Positions 41,234 to 49,241 of a stretch of DNA of 64,000 bases are shown here, in pieces. Source of the DNA: Sipunculus nudus (Eukaryota; Annelida; Sipuncula; Golfingiida; Sipunculidae); the NCBI GenBank assembly GCA_026874595.1, contig CM049318.1, forward strand, positions 32,022,956 to 32,086,955, in the 5' to 3' direction. The translations under genes and the position numbers were made by a program. Position 1 is the first letter of the stretch; the number at the start of each line of letters is the position of its first letter. The notes beneath the pieces are model-generated. The model ran no database searches. It saw only the letters and a program-made list of their open reading frames with translations, and had not been told where the DNA came from.

Positions 41234-41892
41234 GAAGGCATTGCAAAGAGCCGTTAGTGTCAAAAGTATTAAATAACATTCGAATAAACGCATCATAATT
41301 AAGTTCAAAACGATCGGTTAAATAATTGTCAATTATAGTAGAATGTAAAATATTTTCTTAATTTTGCAGAGAAGGTTGCGTACAGAGTGCGGAACGTTGG
41401 GAGTTGGTTTTTAAGAACCATATATGAGGTGTTCAGTGAACAAGCGGCAACAAAACACATAATCGACCTTTTCACAGAGGTCAGTGACATTTAAAACCCA
41501 GGTTTTCAGGTATTTCCTACTGTAAGGTTTTGGTCTGGAAAAAAAATCGGTCGGTAATGTATCCTTATAATTATCAAATCGATTTCCTATGGTTATGATT
41601 CAGCATAGATCATTAAGTTTATTTAAGTTGAAATTATGGTACATACATAAGCGGGAGTAATCTTTATATATCAAAGACATTTATAATGATTTTTAATTAT
41701 CGTTAAATTAAATAAGGAGTGTGACGTTCTGCGACAATATGACAAATATATTGATATATTTATAATGCAAATCTGCAGGTTCGAAAAAGGGTCAGCAAAA
41801 TGGAGACTGAGGATGGTGCAGTACAGTTCACTGAGACAACTAGCGGTCTCTCCAGACCTTTCTACATATTCCCTGGTATTCACGAGAAGTAG
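17073..41892 (+). CDS. Kelch beta-propeller / caspase fusion protein (15 coding exons)
   Basis: Fifteen exons joined by matching intron phases give 646 codons ending in TAG. Residues 1-301 form six Kelch blades with GG doublets at about 32, 85, 132, 182, 234 and 285. The opening MLSWEVH and the order of motifs resemble KLHDC3, a substrate receptor of CUL2 ubiquitin ligases. Residues 302-386 are a linker with no recognisable CARD or DED. Residues 387-646 are a caspase (peptidase C14): Arg414 in PTREGS, His472 in MAHG, Cys520 in QACQG, Arg578 in AYRV and GSWF at 583-586, ending in RPFYIFPG. These match the substrate-binding and catalytic positions of active caspases. The expected product is a Cys protease cleaving after Asp, possibly directed to targets by the propeller. 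Both the function and single-transcript status are inference. No 5' UTR exon was identified. A decayed tandem copy lies downstream. Confidence 0.85.
17896..18579. mobile_element. MITE with TGTAACGGGTGT termini and an internal direct repeat
   Basis: Perfect 16 bp inverted termini (TATATGTAACGGGTGT at 17896-17911; complement at 18564-18579) bound a 684 bp element in intron 1 of the Kelch-caspase gene. A segment of about 50 bp containing GAAACGAGATACGTTCAG occurs twice inside, at about 18030-18075 and 18303-18352. There is no coding capacity. The outer TATA may be a target duplication. Confidence 0.7.
18580..20445. other. Intron 1, 3' part, no gene recognised
   Basis: AT-rich intron sequence with short Lys/Phe-rich frames. 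Nothing beyond the MITE at 17896-18579 could be assigned. Confidence 0.6.
20446..20595 (+). CDS. Exon 2: Kelch blade 1 end and blade 2
   Basis: This 150 nt exon has the acceptor CCAAG and donor GTAAGT and is phase 1 on both sides. It supplies the closing TYKW of blade 1, then RDGHTTV and VYMWGG (to residue 86) and the LWCFDL strand of blade 2. The pattern Arg-x-x-His, GG, then an aromatic/Asp strand is the standard Kelch repeat layout. Confidence 0.85.
23692..23813 (+). CDS. Exon 3: Kelch blade 3
   Basis: This 122 nt exon follows a pyrimidine-rich acceptor (TTGCCTTTAG), enters in phase 1 and exits in phase 0 at donor GTATGT. It encodes TEHW closing blade 2, then PEARRYHSACVIG and MIIFGGD (GG at residues 132-133). 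The reading frame is open across the whole exon. Confidence 0.85.
24176..24232 (+). CDS. Exon 4: end of Kelch blade 3
   Basis: A 57 nt micro-exon, phase 0 on both sides, with acceptor TTTGTTTCAG and donor GTAAGT. It encodes KTCNDLWIMNLETFKWKNR, the conserved 'NDLW ... W' closing strand of a Kelch blade. It is too short to stand out as an ORF and was found by searching for the missing strand between exons 3 and 5. Confidence 0.85.
26108..26303 (+). CDS. Exon 5: Kelch blade 4 and start of blade 5
   Basis: This 196 nt exon enters in phase 0 after TTTTTAAG and exits in phase 1 at GTAACT. It encodes SRCGHTASVIG and KMYVLGGEDD (GG at 182-183), the strand ending NSW, and the PKSICWHSA opening of blade 5. 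Confidence 0.85.
27815..28480. repeat. Direct duplication about 500 bp apart in an intron
   Basis: TTACTATC, ATCAATATTTTTCACACAGG, TAGG(T/G)TGCAT and TTTTGCCTAC are found at 27830-27960 and again at 28325-28445. They are separated by a (TA)n tract at 28124-28174. Confidence 0.5.
28124..28174. repeat. (TA)n microsatellite
   Basis: An uninterrupted AT dinucleotide run of about 51 bp in the intron between exons 5 and 6. Confidence 0.9.
29655..29738 (+). CDS. Exon 6: Kelch blade 5
   Basis: An 84 nt exon, phase 1 on both sides, with acceptor TGTTGTAG and donor GTAAGT. It encodes CGWIFIFGGNVHG (GG at 234-235) followed by NILYHYST, the core of blade 5. It falls below typical ORF-length cut-offs but fits the phase and the Kelch pattern exactly. 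Confidence 0.85.
30416..30455. repeat. (TA)n microsatellite
   Basis: An AT dinucleotide run of about 40 bp ending 33 bp upstream of the exon 7 acceptor. Confidence 0.9.
30489..30588 (+). CDS. Exon 7: Kelch blade 5 end and blade 6
   Basis: A 100 nt exon after ACACACAG, entering in phase 1 and exiting in phase 2 at GTAACA. It encodes SQNWTK, then QPSPRYCHVGPVIQGKLIVLG. The intron falls inside the Gly-Gly doublet. The tandem pseudogene keeps an intron at the equivalent place, which supports the placement. Confidence 0.85.
30870..30919 (+). CDS. Exon 8: end of Kelch blade 6
   Basis: A 50 nt micro-exon entering in phase 2 and exiting in phase 1 (acceptor GATTTTAG, donor GTATGT). It completes the split Gly and encodes GILTEESNSDLFVADL, the last propeller strand. 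A matching small exon occurs in the tandem pseudogene at 47331-47371. Confidence 0.8.
31083..31261 (+). CDS. Exon 9: Kelch-to-caspase linker
   Basis: A 179 nt exon entering in phase 1 after ACAAAAG and exiting in phase 0 at GTTAGT. It encodes residues 302-361. The first part resembles the segment after the propeller of KLHDC3. In KLHDC2/3-type receptors the BC-box lies here, but I see no Cys at the expected place (Leu315) and no Cul2-box after it. The rest is polar, with Asp347 and Asp357 as possible caspase processing sites. If the intron is retained the frame runs to a TAA at 31388-31390, overlapped by AATAAA. Confidence 0.75.
31386..31391 (+). terminator. Possible intronic polyadenylation signal
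   Basis: AATAAA overlaps the in-frame TAA (31388-31390) that ends the read-through of exon 9. If used, it would give a Kelch-only product of about 403 residues. It is a candidate only. Confidence 0.25.
32875..32905. repeat. Poly-C/poly-A tract
   Basis: Twenty C followed by eleven A in the intron between exons 9 and 10. The exact length may be unreliable because homopolymers are prone to sequencing error. Confidence 0.8.
33170..33790 (-). mobile_element. Non-LTR reverse transcriptase relic in the intron before exon 10
   Basis: The minus-strand frame at 33573-33388 contains SRVPQGSVLGPTLFATYI and LSEDEIKLYAKD. These are the RT 'VPQGSVLGP.LF..YI' motif and a degenerate 'FADD' strand (LYAKD). 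The upstream frame (33773-33570) has LIYLAFSK-like and SWISNLLLD segments, as in jockey/CR1-type RTs. The ends are not defined. Confidence 0.65.
35517..35575. repeat. (TA)n microsatellite
   Basis: An AT dinucleotide run of nearly 60 bp. Tyr-Ile-rich frames over it on both strands are artefacts of the repeat. Confidence 0.9.
35755..35829 (+). CDS. Exon 10: short Cys-containing segment before the protease domain
   Basis: A 75 nt exon, phase 0 on both sides. The donor GTATGT is good; the acceptor (AAAATAAG) has a weak pyrimidine tract. It encodes residues 362-386, including VVMCTELFYRSHKAE. I do not recognise the motif as any known prodomain. The tandem copy keeps a matching segment (VQCTEQFYREPKGE) in the same position, which argues that the exon is real. 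Confidence 0.7.
36051..36224 (+). CDS. Exon 11: caspase large subunit, first part
   Basis: A 174 nt exon, phase 0 on both sides (acceptor CCAAAAG, donor GTAAGT). GFALIININK is the first beta strand of the p20 subunit. PTREGSETD contains Arg414, the position of the substrate-binding Arg of caspases, followed by the helix ending in LFKNLGY and then IVSSHEDLDSS. This is the standard order of C14 motifs. Confidence 0.85.
36352..39830 (+). mobile_element. 5'-truncated L1/Tx1-type LINE in the intron between caspase exons 11 and 12
   Basis: The element starts within the endonuclease domain (MGDFN, then TDHRAVI) and continues through reverse transcriptase with QAGFIKGRN, RQGCPFSPFAFV and QFADDTTLF. 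It ends in a Cys-rich C-terminus (CPVCGETEYVEHFFWQC) and an A-rich tail at about 39812-39830. A likely target-site duplication, TCTATGAAA, occurs at 36343-36351 and again at about 39834-39842. The motif set (RGPSYWKFNNS, WRPITLTNTDYK) is typical of L1/Tx1-like LINEs. It is in the same orientation as the host gene. Confidence 0.85.
36390..39773 (+). pseudogene. LINE ORF2 (endonuclease C-terminus, RT, Cys-rich end), frameshifted
   Basis: Five long open segments lie in different frames: 36441-37478, about 37490-37850, 37811-38605, 38640-39223 with a break, and 39360-39773. The frame is broken near 37478, about 37660, about 37840, 38605, 38930 and 39223. A 57 bp in-frame tandem duplication (RIQARGVIKLIHKGKNLPK twice) lies at 37538-37651. 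The RT catalytic motif is present as FADD. The N-terminal endonuclease is missing, so the copy is dead. Confidence 0.8.
40514..40748 (+). CDS. Exon 12: caspase large subunit with catalytic His and Cys
   Basis: A 235 nt exon entering in phase 0 after TTGCTGTAG and exiting in phase 1 at GTATGT. SVFVVLMAHG carries the catalytic His472. VFIIQACQG carries the catalytic Cys520 in the QACQG pentapeptide, a form found in some initiator caspases such as caspase-8 and -10. It is separated from exon 11 by a 4.3 kb intron that holds an L1/Tx1-like LINE. Confidence 0.9.
40920..41069 (+). CDS. Exon 13: intersubunit linker and start of small subunit
   Basis: A 150 nt exon, phase 1 on both sides (acceptor ATGAAAG, donor GTAAGT). 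After the active-site pentapeptide it encodes a linker with Asp526, Asp540 and Asp552, any of which could be processing sites between p20 and p10. It ends in CEYVFANATQP, which corresponds to the 'DFLFAYAT.P' strand of caspase small subunits. Confidence 0.85.
41185..41230. repeat. (TA)n microsatellite
   Basis: An AT dinucleotide run in the intron between caspase exons 13 and 14. Confidence 0.9.
41370..41479 (+). CDS. Exon 14: caspase small subunit
   Basis: A 110 nt exon entering in phase 1 after ATTTTGCAG and exiting in phase 0 at GTCAGT. KVAYRVRNVGSWFLRTIYEV matches the 'SWR....GSWFIQAL' block. Arg578 stands at the second substrate-binding Arg position and Trp585 in the S2-forming GSWF. The helix and HIIDLFTE follow as in the family. 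Confidence 0.9.
41779..41892 (+). CDS. Exon 15: caspase C-terminus and stop
   Basis: The terminal exon follows acceptor AATCTGCAG in phase 0. VRKRVSKME is the typical small-subunit helix and RPFYIFPG the typical last strand ('P.f.f..KKLYF' type). The stop TAG is at 41890-41892, with IHEK as the last residues. A recognisable remnant of this exon survives in the tandem copy at 52157. Confidence 0.9.
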   Translation, partial: VRKRVSKMETEDGAVQFTETTSGLSRPFYIFPGIHEK

Positions 41893-41999
41893 ACTCAGGA
41901 TCAGGAATCTATTTTGCATCTATACATTTATGATTCAATATTTATATTTATTACAGAACAAAATGAAATTACTTCAAAAGACTTCAACAAGAACATATA

Positions 42000-44900
42000 T
42001 AATGTCTTGTCCCAGGCGGGTGTGTGTTTGTAAGCCGTCTTATTGCATCCTGAACGAGCTTATGTTTTTACTTGTACATACTACAATATTTTAACTGAAT
42101 GACAACCAGAGGAAAACACGAATAACTACTTCATGCACCACATCCTGCCCTCCATATCTGAAGGCATAGAATCCTGATGGCCACTCGGCATATGGGAAAT
42201 CATTTACAGAAAGATGGAAACATTTTATGAATGTTTGCTTAACATTACCGTTTAAAAAAAAAAAAAACATACATATGGTAGTGCATACGTTTAAATATAT
42301 GTAAATAGAAGGATACCTCTCTTGCTGGACTGCATATGCTGTGCACATAAATATCAACGCTGTTCAAGAAAGAAACGGAGTGTAATAGGTGTCCAATGTC
42401 TTGTTCGAAAAATAGTTAAAAGTATGTACCTCGGCTATTTAAAATCATATAAATCTACACACATAGTCCAACAGGACAGTGTATGTATGATAATTTTATG
42501 TTTATTGTTAATGCTATTAATGAGACACAGTGTGGGTATACGGCTTTATTCAAATTATGTACCACTTGTGTTGCCTTATATTTGCATCTTATAAATACAT
42601 ACGACATACCTTTCATTACTACAAGAGGTACATTATTGTTGATAACTGACCCCAAAAATAGCATTTTATATTGTTTTTTTACATAAGTACTCATTCACAT
42701 AAGTGCAAGGAACTAAAGATAATATATTTTTACGAATGAGGGCATTGATCAATACCTTCGCTTACACCTTACCAGCAAATGCTAGCAAAATGATTATTTT
42801 TTTCTCATTAAAAGGTGTTGTACCTTTATATTATAACAACCTTTGCACACAGGCCGAGTTGCAAAGAAAAGTGAGGTGACAGGTGTACAGAGGTGGCTTT
42901 GGTAATAAATACTAATACTGGAGGATTAAAGGTTTCCTGAAAACTGAACTGAAAATTATTGCAGTCATCTTGAAAAAACATATATCATTAGTATCTGATC
43001 TGAATGTCTCTGAAAGCTCAAGAATAGTTAGTTCTTGGATATATATTATAGGGAAAATAATACATTTATAGTTGGTCACACATTTTGTGAAAGGTAAATA
43101 AAAAGTTCTTATTCTAAGTGCAGATGATCTATTTATTTTTTTTGACATTTTTGATTTTCCTCTTGGAGGTCACATTGCTTTCATTGTTACAAGCAATAAA
43201 CAAAGAGTGCGAAGGAGGGATAGTGGAGCTTTGTATCAGTGATCTCGCGTGTAGATGTGAATACGTTTGGTGTTCATTCCTTCAGGAACTGGTCATTGTA
43301 TCAGATAAAGTGTCTGTGATTACACCGCTATTAACAAAGTATTCACCCAACCTCAGAGTAATGATACAACCATAGGTTTTATCAGTTTAGATGTCCGATT
43401 GTCCCATATATCCGACTGTAGACCGTTGCTACAGTTAATGGCAAAGCTTTGATTTAAACAATAACAAATTATTTGTTCCACCCGTCAATGCGGGCTATTT
43501 TTTATGAGTCATTTTACGTAGGCAAGTACACTTGCATAAGAGCATATTTGCAAAGTTCCCATGGACAGAGGAATCAGTCTTTGTTTAATCATAAAACTGT
43601 AATCTTCACTTGTATTTTTGCCGAACACTGACAAATATTTTCACCTATAAACCTCACAGCTCTATTGAAGCAGCAGAAAATCGATAGAATATGACATGGG
43701 AAACACGTTTTTAATGTCGTCAATTGAGTACGGCCATACAGTGCTTATTAGCAACAGTGACCTGTATGACTGTAATATTGTCACAAGTAGATAACATCGA
43801 CAAAAGATATTTAGTGTTCGATGCTTAAAGATTTAGATGTTTGTAAGATGTTCGAAATACAATGTGCACAGTTTTCACGCATTATGTTGAGAAGGCCTTG
43901 CGACTGTGATAAATGTCGCCTGTGTCAAAACCAACCGAAAGACAAATTTCTTAAGTCATCCAATATAATGTTTACATACTTTGTCATATATACCTTATAC
44001 TATATGACTTTTTATGTTAAGTACATGCGAAGATGCACTTATTTCAGGCAAATACTGCAAACATTCATATAGCGATATGAATAGGTTAGGCGTAGAAATT
44101 GCTTGATGTTAGGCCACTAGGAGACCAATTAAGATATATGTTAATGTTAATGATTTGATTAATTCGTATTATATTTATGTTCACTGAGAACAAAGCAGGT
44201 TTCATCAACAACTGATTGCACTTTAGTATGTCGGTATTCAAACGCTCACGTCAAGACCGACTGGAGTCATGGGTCAACGTATGCTGAGGAGAAGGGCATT
44301 ACGTGTTAAATAAAATTTTCCTGTATTTGCAGTCTCTCTTCTGACTGTCTTGGCCACAGTCAGTGGCAGGTACGGTTAATATCTACCGCGGCATTCGACG
44401 AATGCATTTGGCCTACAGAGATTACTCAGGTGATCTGTCAGGTCATCAGCGACCAACCGATCGTAAAAACTGTGTACAGTTTAACTTGTAGAAACAACGG
44501 AAATCTTTCCTCAATCCAACACAATTGTTGTAAAAGAAATAGTTCACTCCATTCAGATGCTCAAACAAATTTACTAGCTGAATGTGCGCTTGGTATATTC
44601 AAAAATATATTCAATTAGATATATCTAAATTTAACATCATCATGCCTATTTTTTAAATATACTGATCATGTTGAACATTTGTAACATTAAGCGATGAGTT
44701 ATTAATTTAATAAAGGTCAGTTTACTCCAAAAAAGAATCTTTTCCATGGATGGACGTTTGGTTGTGTCTCACCAAGGCCTAACTAGCATACACTGAAGGA
44801 ATATGTTTGCTTTTAGCATCACCTGATGTAATACATTTCAAAAGATAATATCAGGAATAAAAGAATCACCATATAATGTTTATGTAGTAGTTTGAATTAG

Positions 44901-47033
44901 GGTTGGTTATTAATTGATCTGACGGCGAGTGCGTGATCGACAGGTCTATAAGCCAATCAGCGAACGTGATTGCCGGACAGAAAACAAGGCCATGTAAACA
45001 CACGTGCAGGTCTGACATCAGGTCAGACATTCCTGACTCGTGTATAAACTTCCAACCATATACTCGATGGACCTGTCATAATAAATGTGTTTTAATACGG
45101 TCGAGGCACATGTTTTTAATTTGTATAAAAGTTACTCCATGTATCATTTAAAGTAACAGATTTCTGTTTTCTTCCTTAACTTTGTAACATAGTCACAAGA
45201 CGAGGAGAAACGCAGGGATGGGACAAGGCTGCCCGATTTAGCCCTGTTATATTGAATCCATATTGACACATATGAATGTCTCAGTAAGTCAAAAAACGCA
45301 GCCTATATGATCATTAACACCATCTATTGGTAATCTCTGGCCCGTAAAAAGAGCTAAAACGTGTTACATTTTCCCCACACCAGTGCGTCACTCTTCAAAG
45401 TTGATGGGTTTAAACAAAATGTAACAATTCTGGCCTTGTCATATCAGGGCGCCTCCCACTCCCAGTCAAAGTATTCATGTGTTTATCTCCTGTGACCAAA
45501 AATATAGTTGATACATCTCTTGTAAAAGGTCAGTAATTGTTATTAAAGAGGATTTAAGTTTAATTGTATAGCTCATTCCTTTAATACATGTATCTAAGTT
45601 GAAATAATCATTAGGCTACAGTGGGTATTCATTGGCACTTAAACATGCAAGACCGCTATTACTGTCGTTAGTTACAACTCACATATCTGATCGGTGTGGG
45701 AAAGGGCGAGCTAGATATTCTGATAATTCAAATGACAAAAAAGGCCAAAAATCATCAAGACACCATGAAAAGACAATAAAAGGCACACTCATGAATAATT
45801 GAGCTGCTCTTTAATAAAATTAATACGTGTATATGTCAGTTATAAATAGTTTTATTTCACAGAAATGTTGTCTGTTCATTTTTCTAAAAAGCTGTCGGTC
45901 TGGATGTTGGCAATATTAACATATTAATTATCATATCTATAACATTTAATATTGTCAGTGACTGCAATTTAAGTACTAATAGCTGTAATTTAAAAAAAAA
46001 CAATCAATCTTTATATATTTAGTGATCACATAGTTTGTTGATTTATGATTATAAAAAAAATCAATAACATTGCATTCTATGGCCACATATGTACAGTGCC
46101 TGGGGGTGTATTTGAAGAAAGAAAAGGGAAAATGTTTTTTTTTTGGCAACTAGTAAAAGAAGAGAGAAAAAAATAATATTTGTTATTAATATTGCACTTG
46201 GAATCAGACATTATGACAGTAAGAGTAATAATTAGATAACAATCTAGAATAATAATCATTAAGATGTTTCTTTTTAACAATAAACAAGATAAATAATATT
46301 CACTGAAATTGTGTGAAAAATTGTTAAAAAATAAATTAATAAAGGCGATAATGATGCATTACCTTAGAATATAATTAATACTTGTAAGTTGTAATTACGA
46401 AGTGTAACTCTCAAGAAGTTAACTTTCAATAATTAAATAATAAAAAGTAAAATAAATACTTCATTAAACATTAAAGCTTATTATCTTCATGAAGATAATA
46501 TCTAGATGTATCACAGCATCTTTAACTTAAAACAAATACCACATTTATGTCACAAATGGAGCATCACTTGTTATTGACAGTTCTCATTGACATATTTACA
46601 ATCAGTCAATATGTATTCTGATATTATTACAAACATGAGTCACTGGCTCTCAATGTTATAAGGAAGATTTATAAAATTATTGTCACAGGTTGCTTTAACT
46701 GACAGGACAGCACATTTTCTGTAAATACTGCACATGTATAAAGTAAAACAGTTATTTTACTCTCACACACACCCTTACAAAAATCTTAACTTTTTTAAAG
46801 CCTCCTACAGGCGTAAGAAAAACCACAAATACATTTGTAAAACATGCAACAAAAGATACGTAAATTGCATATATCTCTGCAGACAATAACATTAAGAACT
46901 TAAGAGTAATTCAAAACTATAACTTTAAATAATTAGATTATAGCATATGTCAGTACCAGTCATGTATATGGATTCGACTAATTGTGAGTGTAAAGAGCTT
47001 TCTACGACTAATTTTTTTTAATTCTCAAAAAAG
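42000..47033. other. Spacer between the gene and its decayed copy, nothing recognised
   Basis: I looked here for counterparts of Kelch exons 1-6 (GG doublet strands, W-closing strands) and found none. A Cys-rich frame at 43870-43920 (CDCDKCRLC) lacks splice support. Confidence 0.5.
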
Positions 47034-47132
47034 GTGATCAGCAATGGAGTAATGTCAAAGAATGGATTCTGCACCCTCACCGAGGAGTTTCCACATTTGC
47101 ATTATTATGGAAAACAACATGCTTATATTTGG
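47034..47132 (+). pseudogene. Pseudo-exon 7': last Kelch blade, frameshifted
   Basis: The exon starts after AAAAAAG and ends at GTAAGT. Its 5' part reads DQQWSN in one frame. After a shift of about one base it reads SAPSPRSFHICII and MLIFGG in another frame, matching the blade-6 opening of exon 7. The intron again lies inside the Gly-Gly doublet. Confidence 0.75.
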
Positions 47133-47330
47133 GTAAGTATGGCTCGGTAATGATTGCGTTCGTGTCAATTATCTTGATCAGAGTTTATCTCCTACCATGA
47201 GGGAGACAGTTAAACATGTAATCCCACTTTAACGATATACCTTAAAAAAATGACATCCTCTTTGAATGGCTTGGAGATCTCCCATTTAATCAGATTTACA
47301 TATTCATGACTGATTCTTTTTTGTTTACAG

Positions 47331-47371
47331 GGAAAAATATTATGAAGAACAAGGAAGTCTTTATGTCACAG
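47331..47371 (+). pseudogene. Pseudo-exon 8': end of Kelch blade 6
   Basis: This 41 nt piece follows a strong acceptor (TTTTTTGTTTACAG). It reads EKYYEEQGSLYVT, matching the LTEESNSDLFVA strand of exon 8 with the same entry and exit phases (2 and 1). Confidence 0.7.
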
Positions 47372-47585
47372 GTATTGGTAGGAACTCAGTTTTCCTTCCA
47401 TTTCACCATGATCATTAAGAATTAATAATCAAGATTTTTTTAATTCAAATCAACTAGCAAATGATCGTCCCATCAATATTTCCTGAGCTTCCCACACAGA
47501 TGCAATATATATTTTAATTTACGACCCACATTTTGTTCCTAAAATTTAATTTTTATTCAAGAAAAACTAGGAGTTTCTGAAACAG

Positions 47586-47627
47586 ATGGGACCAGAAACA
47601 AACGTGTGGGAGAAAACCAGCCAGAAG
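47586..47627 (+). pseudogene. Pseudo-exon 9' fragment: linker
   Basis: A short piece after GAAACAG with the weak donor GTTAAT, reading GTRNKRVGENQPE. It is weakly similar to the TRTGENVAEK part of exon 9 and much shorter. The exit phase does not fit the next piece, as expected for a decayed copy. Confidence 0.45.
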
Positions 47628-47632
47628 GTTAA

Positions 47633-47635
47633 TAA

Positions 47636-47671
<36 letters not shown>

Positions 47672-47691
47672 ATATAGATAGAGAGAGAGAA

Positions 47692-47724
<33 letters not shown>

Positions 47725-47765
47725 GGCAGGTTGGCAGACAGACAGATAGAGAAAGAGATAGATAG
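47633..47765. repeat. Compound GATA/GACA microsatellite
   Basis: A run of GATA units grades into GAGA and then (GACA)n around 47695-47726. It begins directly after the linker piece of the decayed caspase copy. Confidence 0.85.
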
Positions 47766-47916
47766 AAATATATGTCTGTGTTACCCTTTCAAAATAAAGA
47801 TAATTCTCTCCTGTAAAAAAAGAAATTCGTATAGCCTACTGCACCATACATTCATGATATCATTTAAGGTTATATATAATCTGTTTTAAATCTGACCCGC
47901 GATATAATATTGTCAG

Positions 47917-48045
47917 GTAGCTCGCTCATATTTATTAGCATTATTCTGGGTGAATCCAGTCAATGAATTCACGACAGCTGAAGAGCCAAATTTACAAAAA
48001 CTCGTCCAGTGTACAGAACAGTTTTATCGTGAACCTAAAGGCGAG
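47917..48045 (+). pseudogene. Pseudo-exon 10': Cys-containing segment
   Basis: A 43-codon open stretch between ATTGTCAG and donor GTAAGC. The end, VQCTEQFYREPKGE, matches exon 10 of the upstream gene (VMCTELFYRSHKAE). The N-terminal part is longer than in exon 10 and may include former intron. Confidence 0.65.
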
Positions 48046-48329
48046 GTAAGCTTTACGTTATTTTGGTAACGGGAATTTTGGTAACCTACATATTCTGATT
48101 GAATCTAACTGAATATTTTGGAGTAGGTTAGGGACTGAGCGAAAGAAGAAAAGATTATAAAATTGATTGAAACTGGGAATCCGAAACCAAATCGTCCCTT
48201 GTGGTATGTTCTCTCATGTGTGTTACCATATAACATCTCTAAAAATATAATAATCTATCCACAGTTAATCATCTCTTCTTTGCTCCTTCACTCTCACAAA
48301 ATCTAATTAGAAATCAGTTTAGAATATTT

Positions 48330-48926
48330 TGAGATATCGACGTCATGGTCTCGCCGTGATGGTAAGCTGCTGATTGCTTGGATACCTCCATCTCTTAATC
48401 AAGACTGGTGCGCAAGGTGCAATCGTTTTCGTGCATATGCCATGATATGTGTCTAAGTAATAATCGCCCATATCTCAGGAGCGCTTCAATGTACTGAGCT
48501 GAAATTGTGTATGTCCATAGGTCCTTTATACCTCCAGCTCTTTCTCAAGACTGCAATCGTTTCCGCGTAGCGTCTTTGCATTTACTTTGTGTGAAGACCA
48601 CTAATATCTCAGCTGTGGTTCAATGTATTGGTCTGAAAATTGTACTATAAATCAGTATTGGATAGTTTTCTTGTAGAACGGATAGTTGACGCCGCCTACA
48701 TTCACGATTTCGTAAAATACATTAATGCTTTTTCTCAGAGTGGAGTTGATGTTACCGCCTAAAAATTTGCATGTTCATCTGGTGTTCATCCATGGATCTG
48801 GATTTGATGAATACCACACATATGTCAGCAGTCGTTGAATGTAACGGCTTAAAATGTTGCATTGTTATCCGTCTTGGGTAGATTATTCAAACACAAGTTG
48901 GTGGCGCCACCTACAATCACGTATTT
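48330..48926. repeat. Dispersed relative of the 139/279 bp array repeat
   Basis: Repeated ATATCTCAG, AATGTA(T/C)TG-(A/G)-CTGAAA and GTGGCGCCACCTACAATCACG segments match the array at 8563-10024. It lies in an intron of the decayed caspase copy. The SINE inserted exactly after its last GGTGGCGCCACC motif. Confidence 0.55.
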
Positions 48927-49218
48927 TTTTCTTTCTTTTTTTTTAAAGGATTGGTCCATGTTGGCTGTTGGTGGCACTGTCTATTGAATGCGGATAGAAG
49001 TATCCATATGAACAAACTGGTGTGTTATTATCAAGCCTTATGGTTTTAAGGTTTTTAAACACGGGGTTAGGAATAATCCATAAGTCATAACCTATCGTTA
49101 AGATCACGGTTCTACAACGACATTTCACCATTATGCCATTGAGACACCGACGGGGTTCGAACCGGGGACCTTCAGCTCCGAAGTCCAACGCTCTAACCAC
49201 TAGGCTACGTTCTAACCT
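48927..49218 (-). mobile_element. tRNA-derived SINE, apparently full length
   Basis: Read on the minus strand, the element begins near 49218 with a tRNA-like head: box A GCCTAGTGGTTAGAGCG, an anticodon loop CTTCGGA and box B GGTTCGAACCCCG at about 49165-49150. It ends in an A-rich tail, visible as T-runs at 48927-48944. It is flanked by a perfect 15 bp target-site duplication, TACAATCACGTATTT, at 48912-48926 and 49219-49233. The anticodon would be TCG (Arg-like), but the stem is mispaired, so it is not a tRNA gene. Confidence 0.8.
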
Positions 49219-49241
49219 TACAATCACGTATTTGTAGAATA

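Noticed and set aside
43118-43375. 85-codon plus-strand frame as an exon of the second Kelch-caspase copy
   Set aside because: No Kelch or caspase motif, and the borders do not fit the phases of the known exons.
43821-44072. Frame with CDCDKCRLC, zinc-finger-like Cys spacing
   Set aside because: A single short stretch without splice borders or flanking family similarity; probably chance or an old transposon piece.
47034-47132. Reading the first pseudogene piece in one frame (W...LHPHRGVSTF) as an intact Kelch blade
   Set aside because: A shift of about one base gives a much better Kelch match (PSPRSFH ... MLIFGG), so it is a frameshifted pseudo-exon.
47636-47770. CRISPR-like spacing of short repeats
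   Set aside because: A simple GATA/GACA microsatellite without spacers, in a eukaryotic genome.
49146-49215. tRNA-Arg(TCG) gene on the minus strand
   Set aside because: The anticodon stem does not pair, and the sequence is the head of a SINE with a poly-A tail and target duplication.
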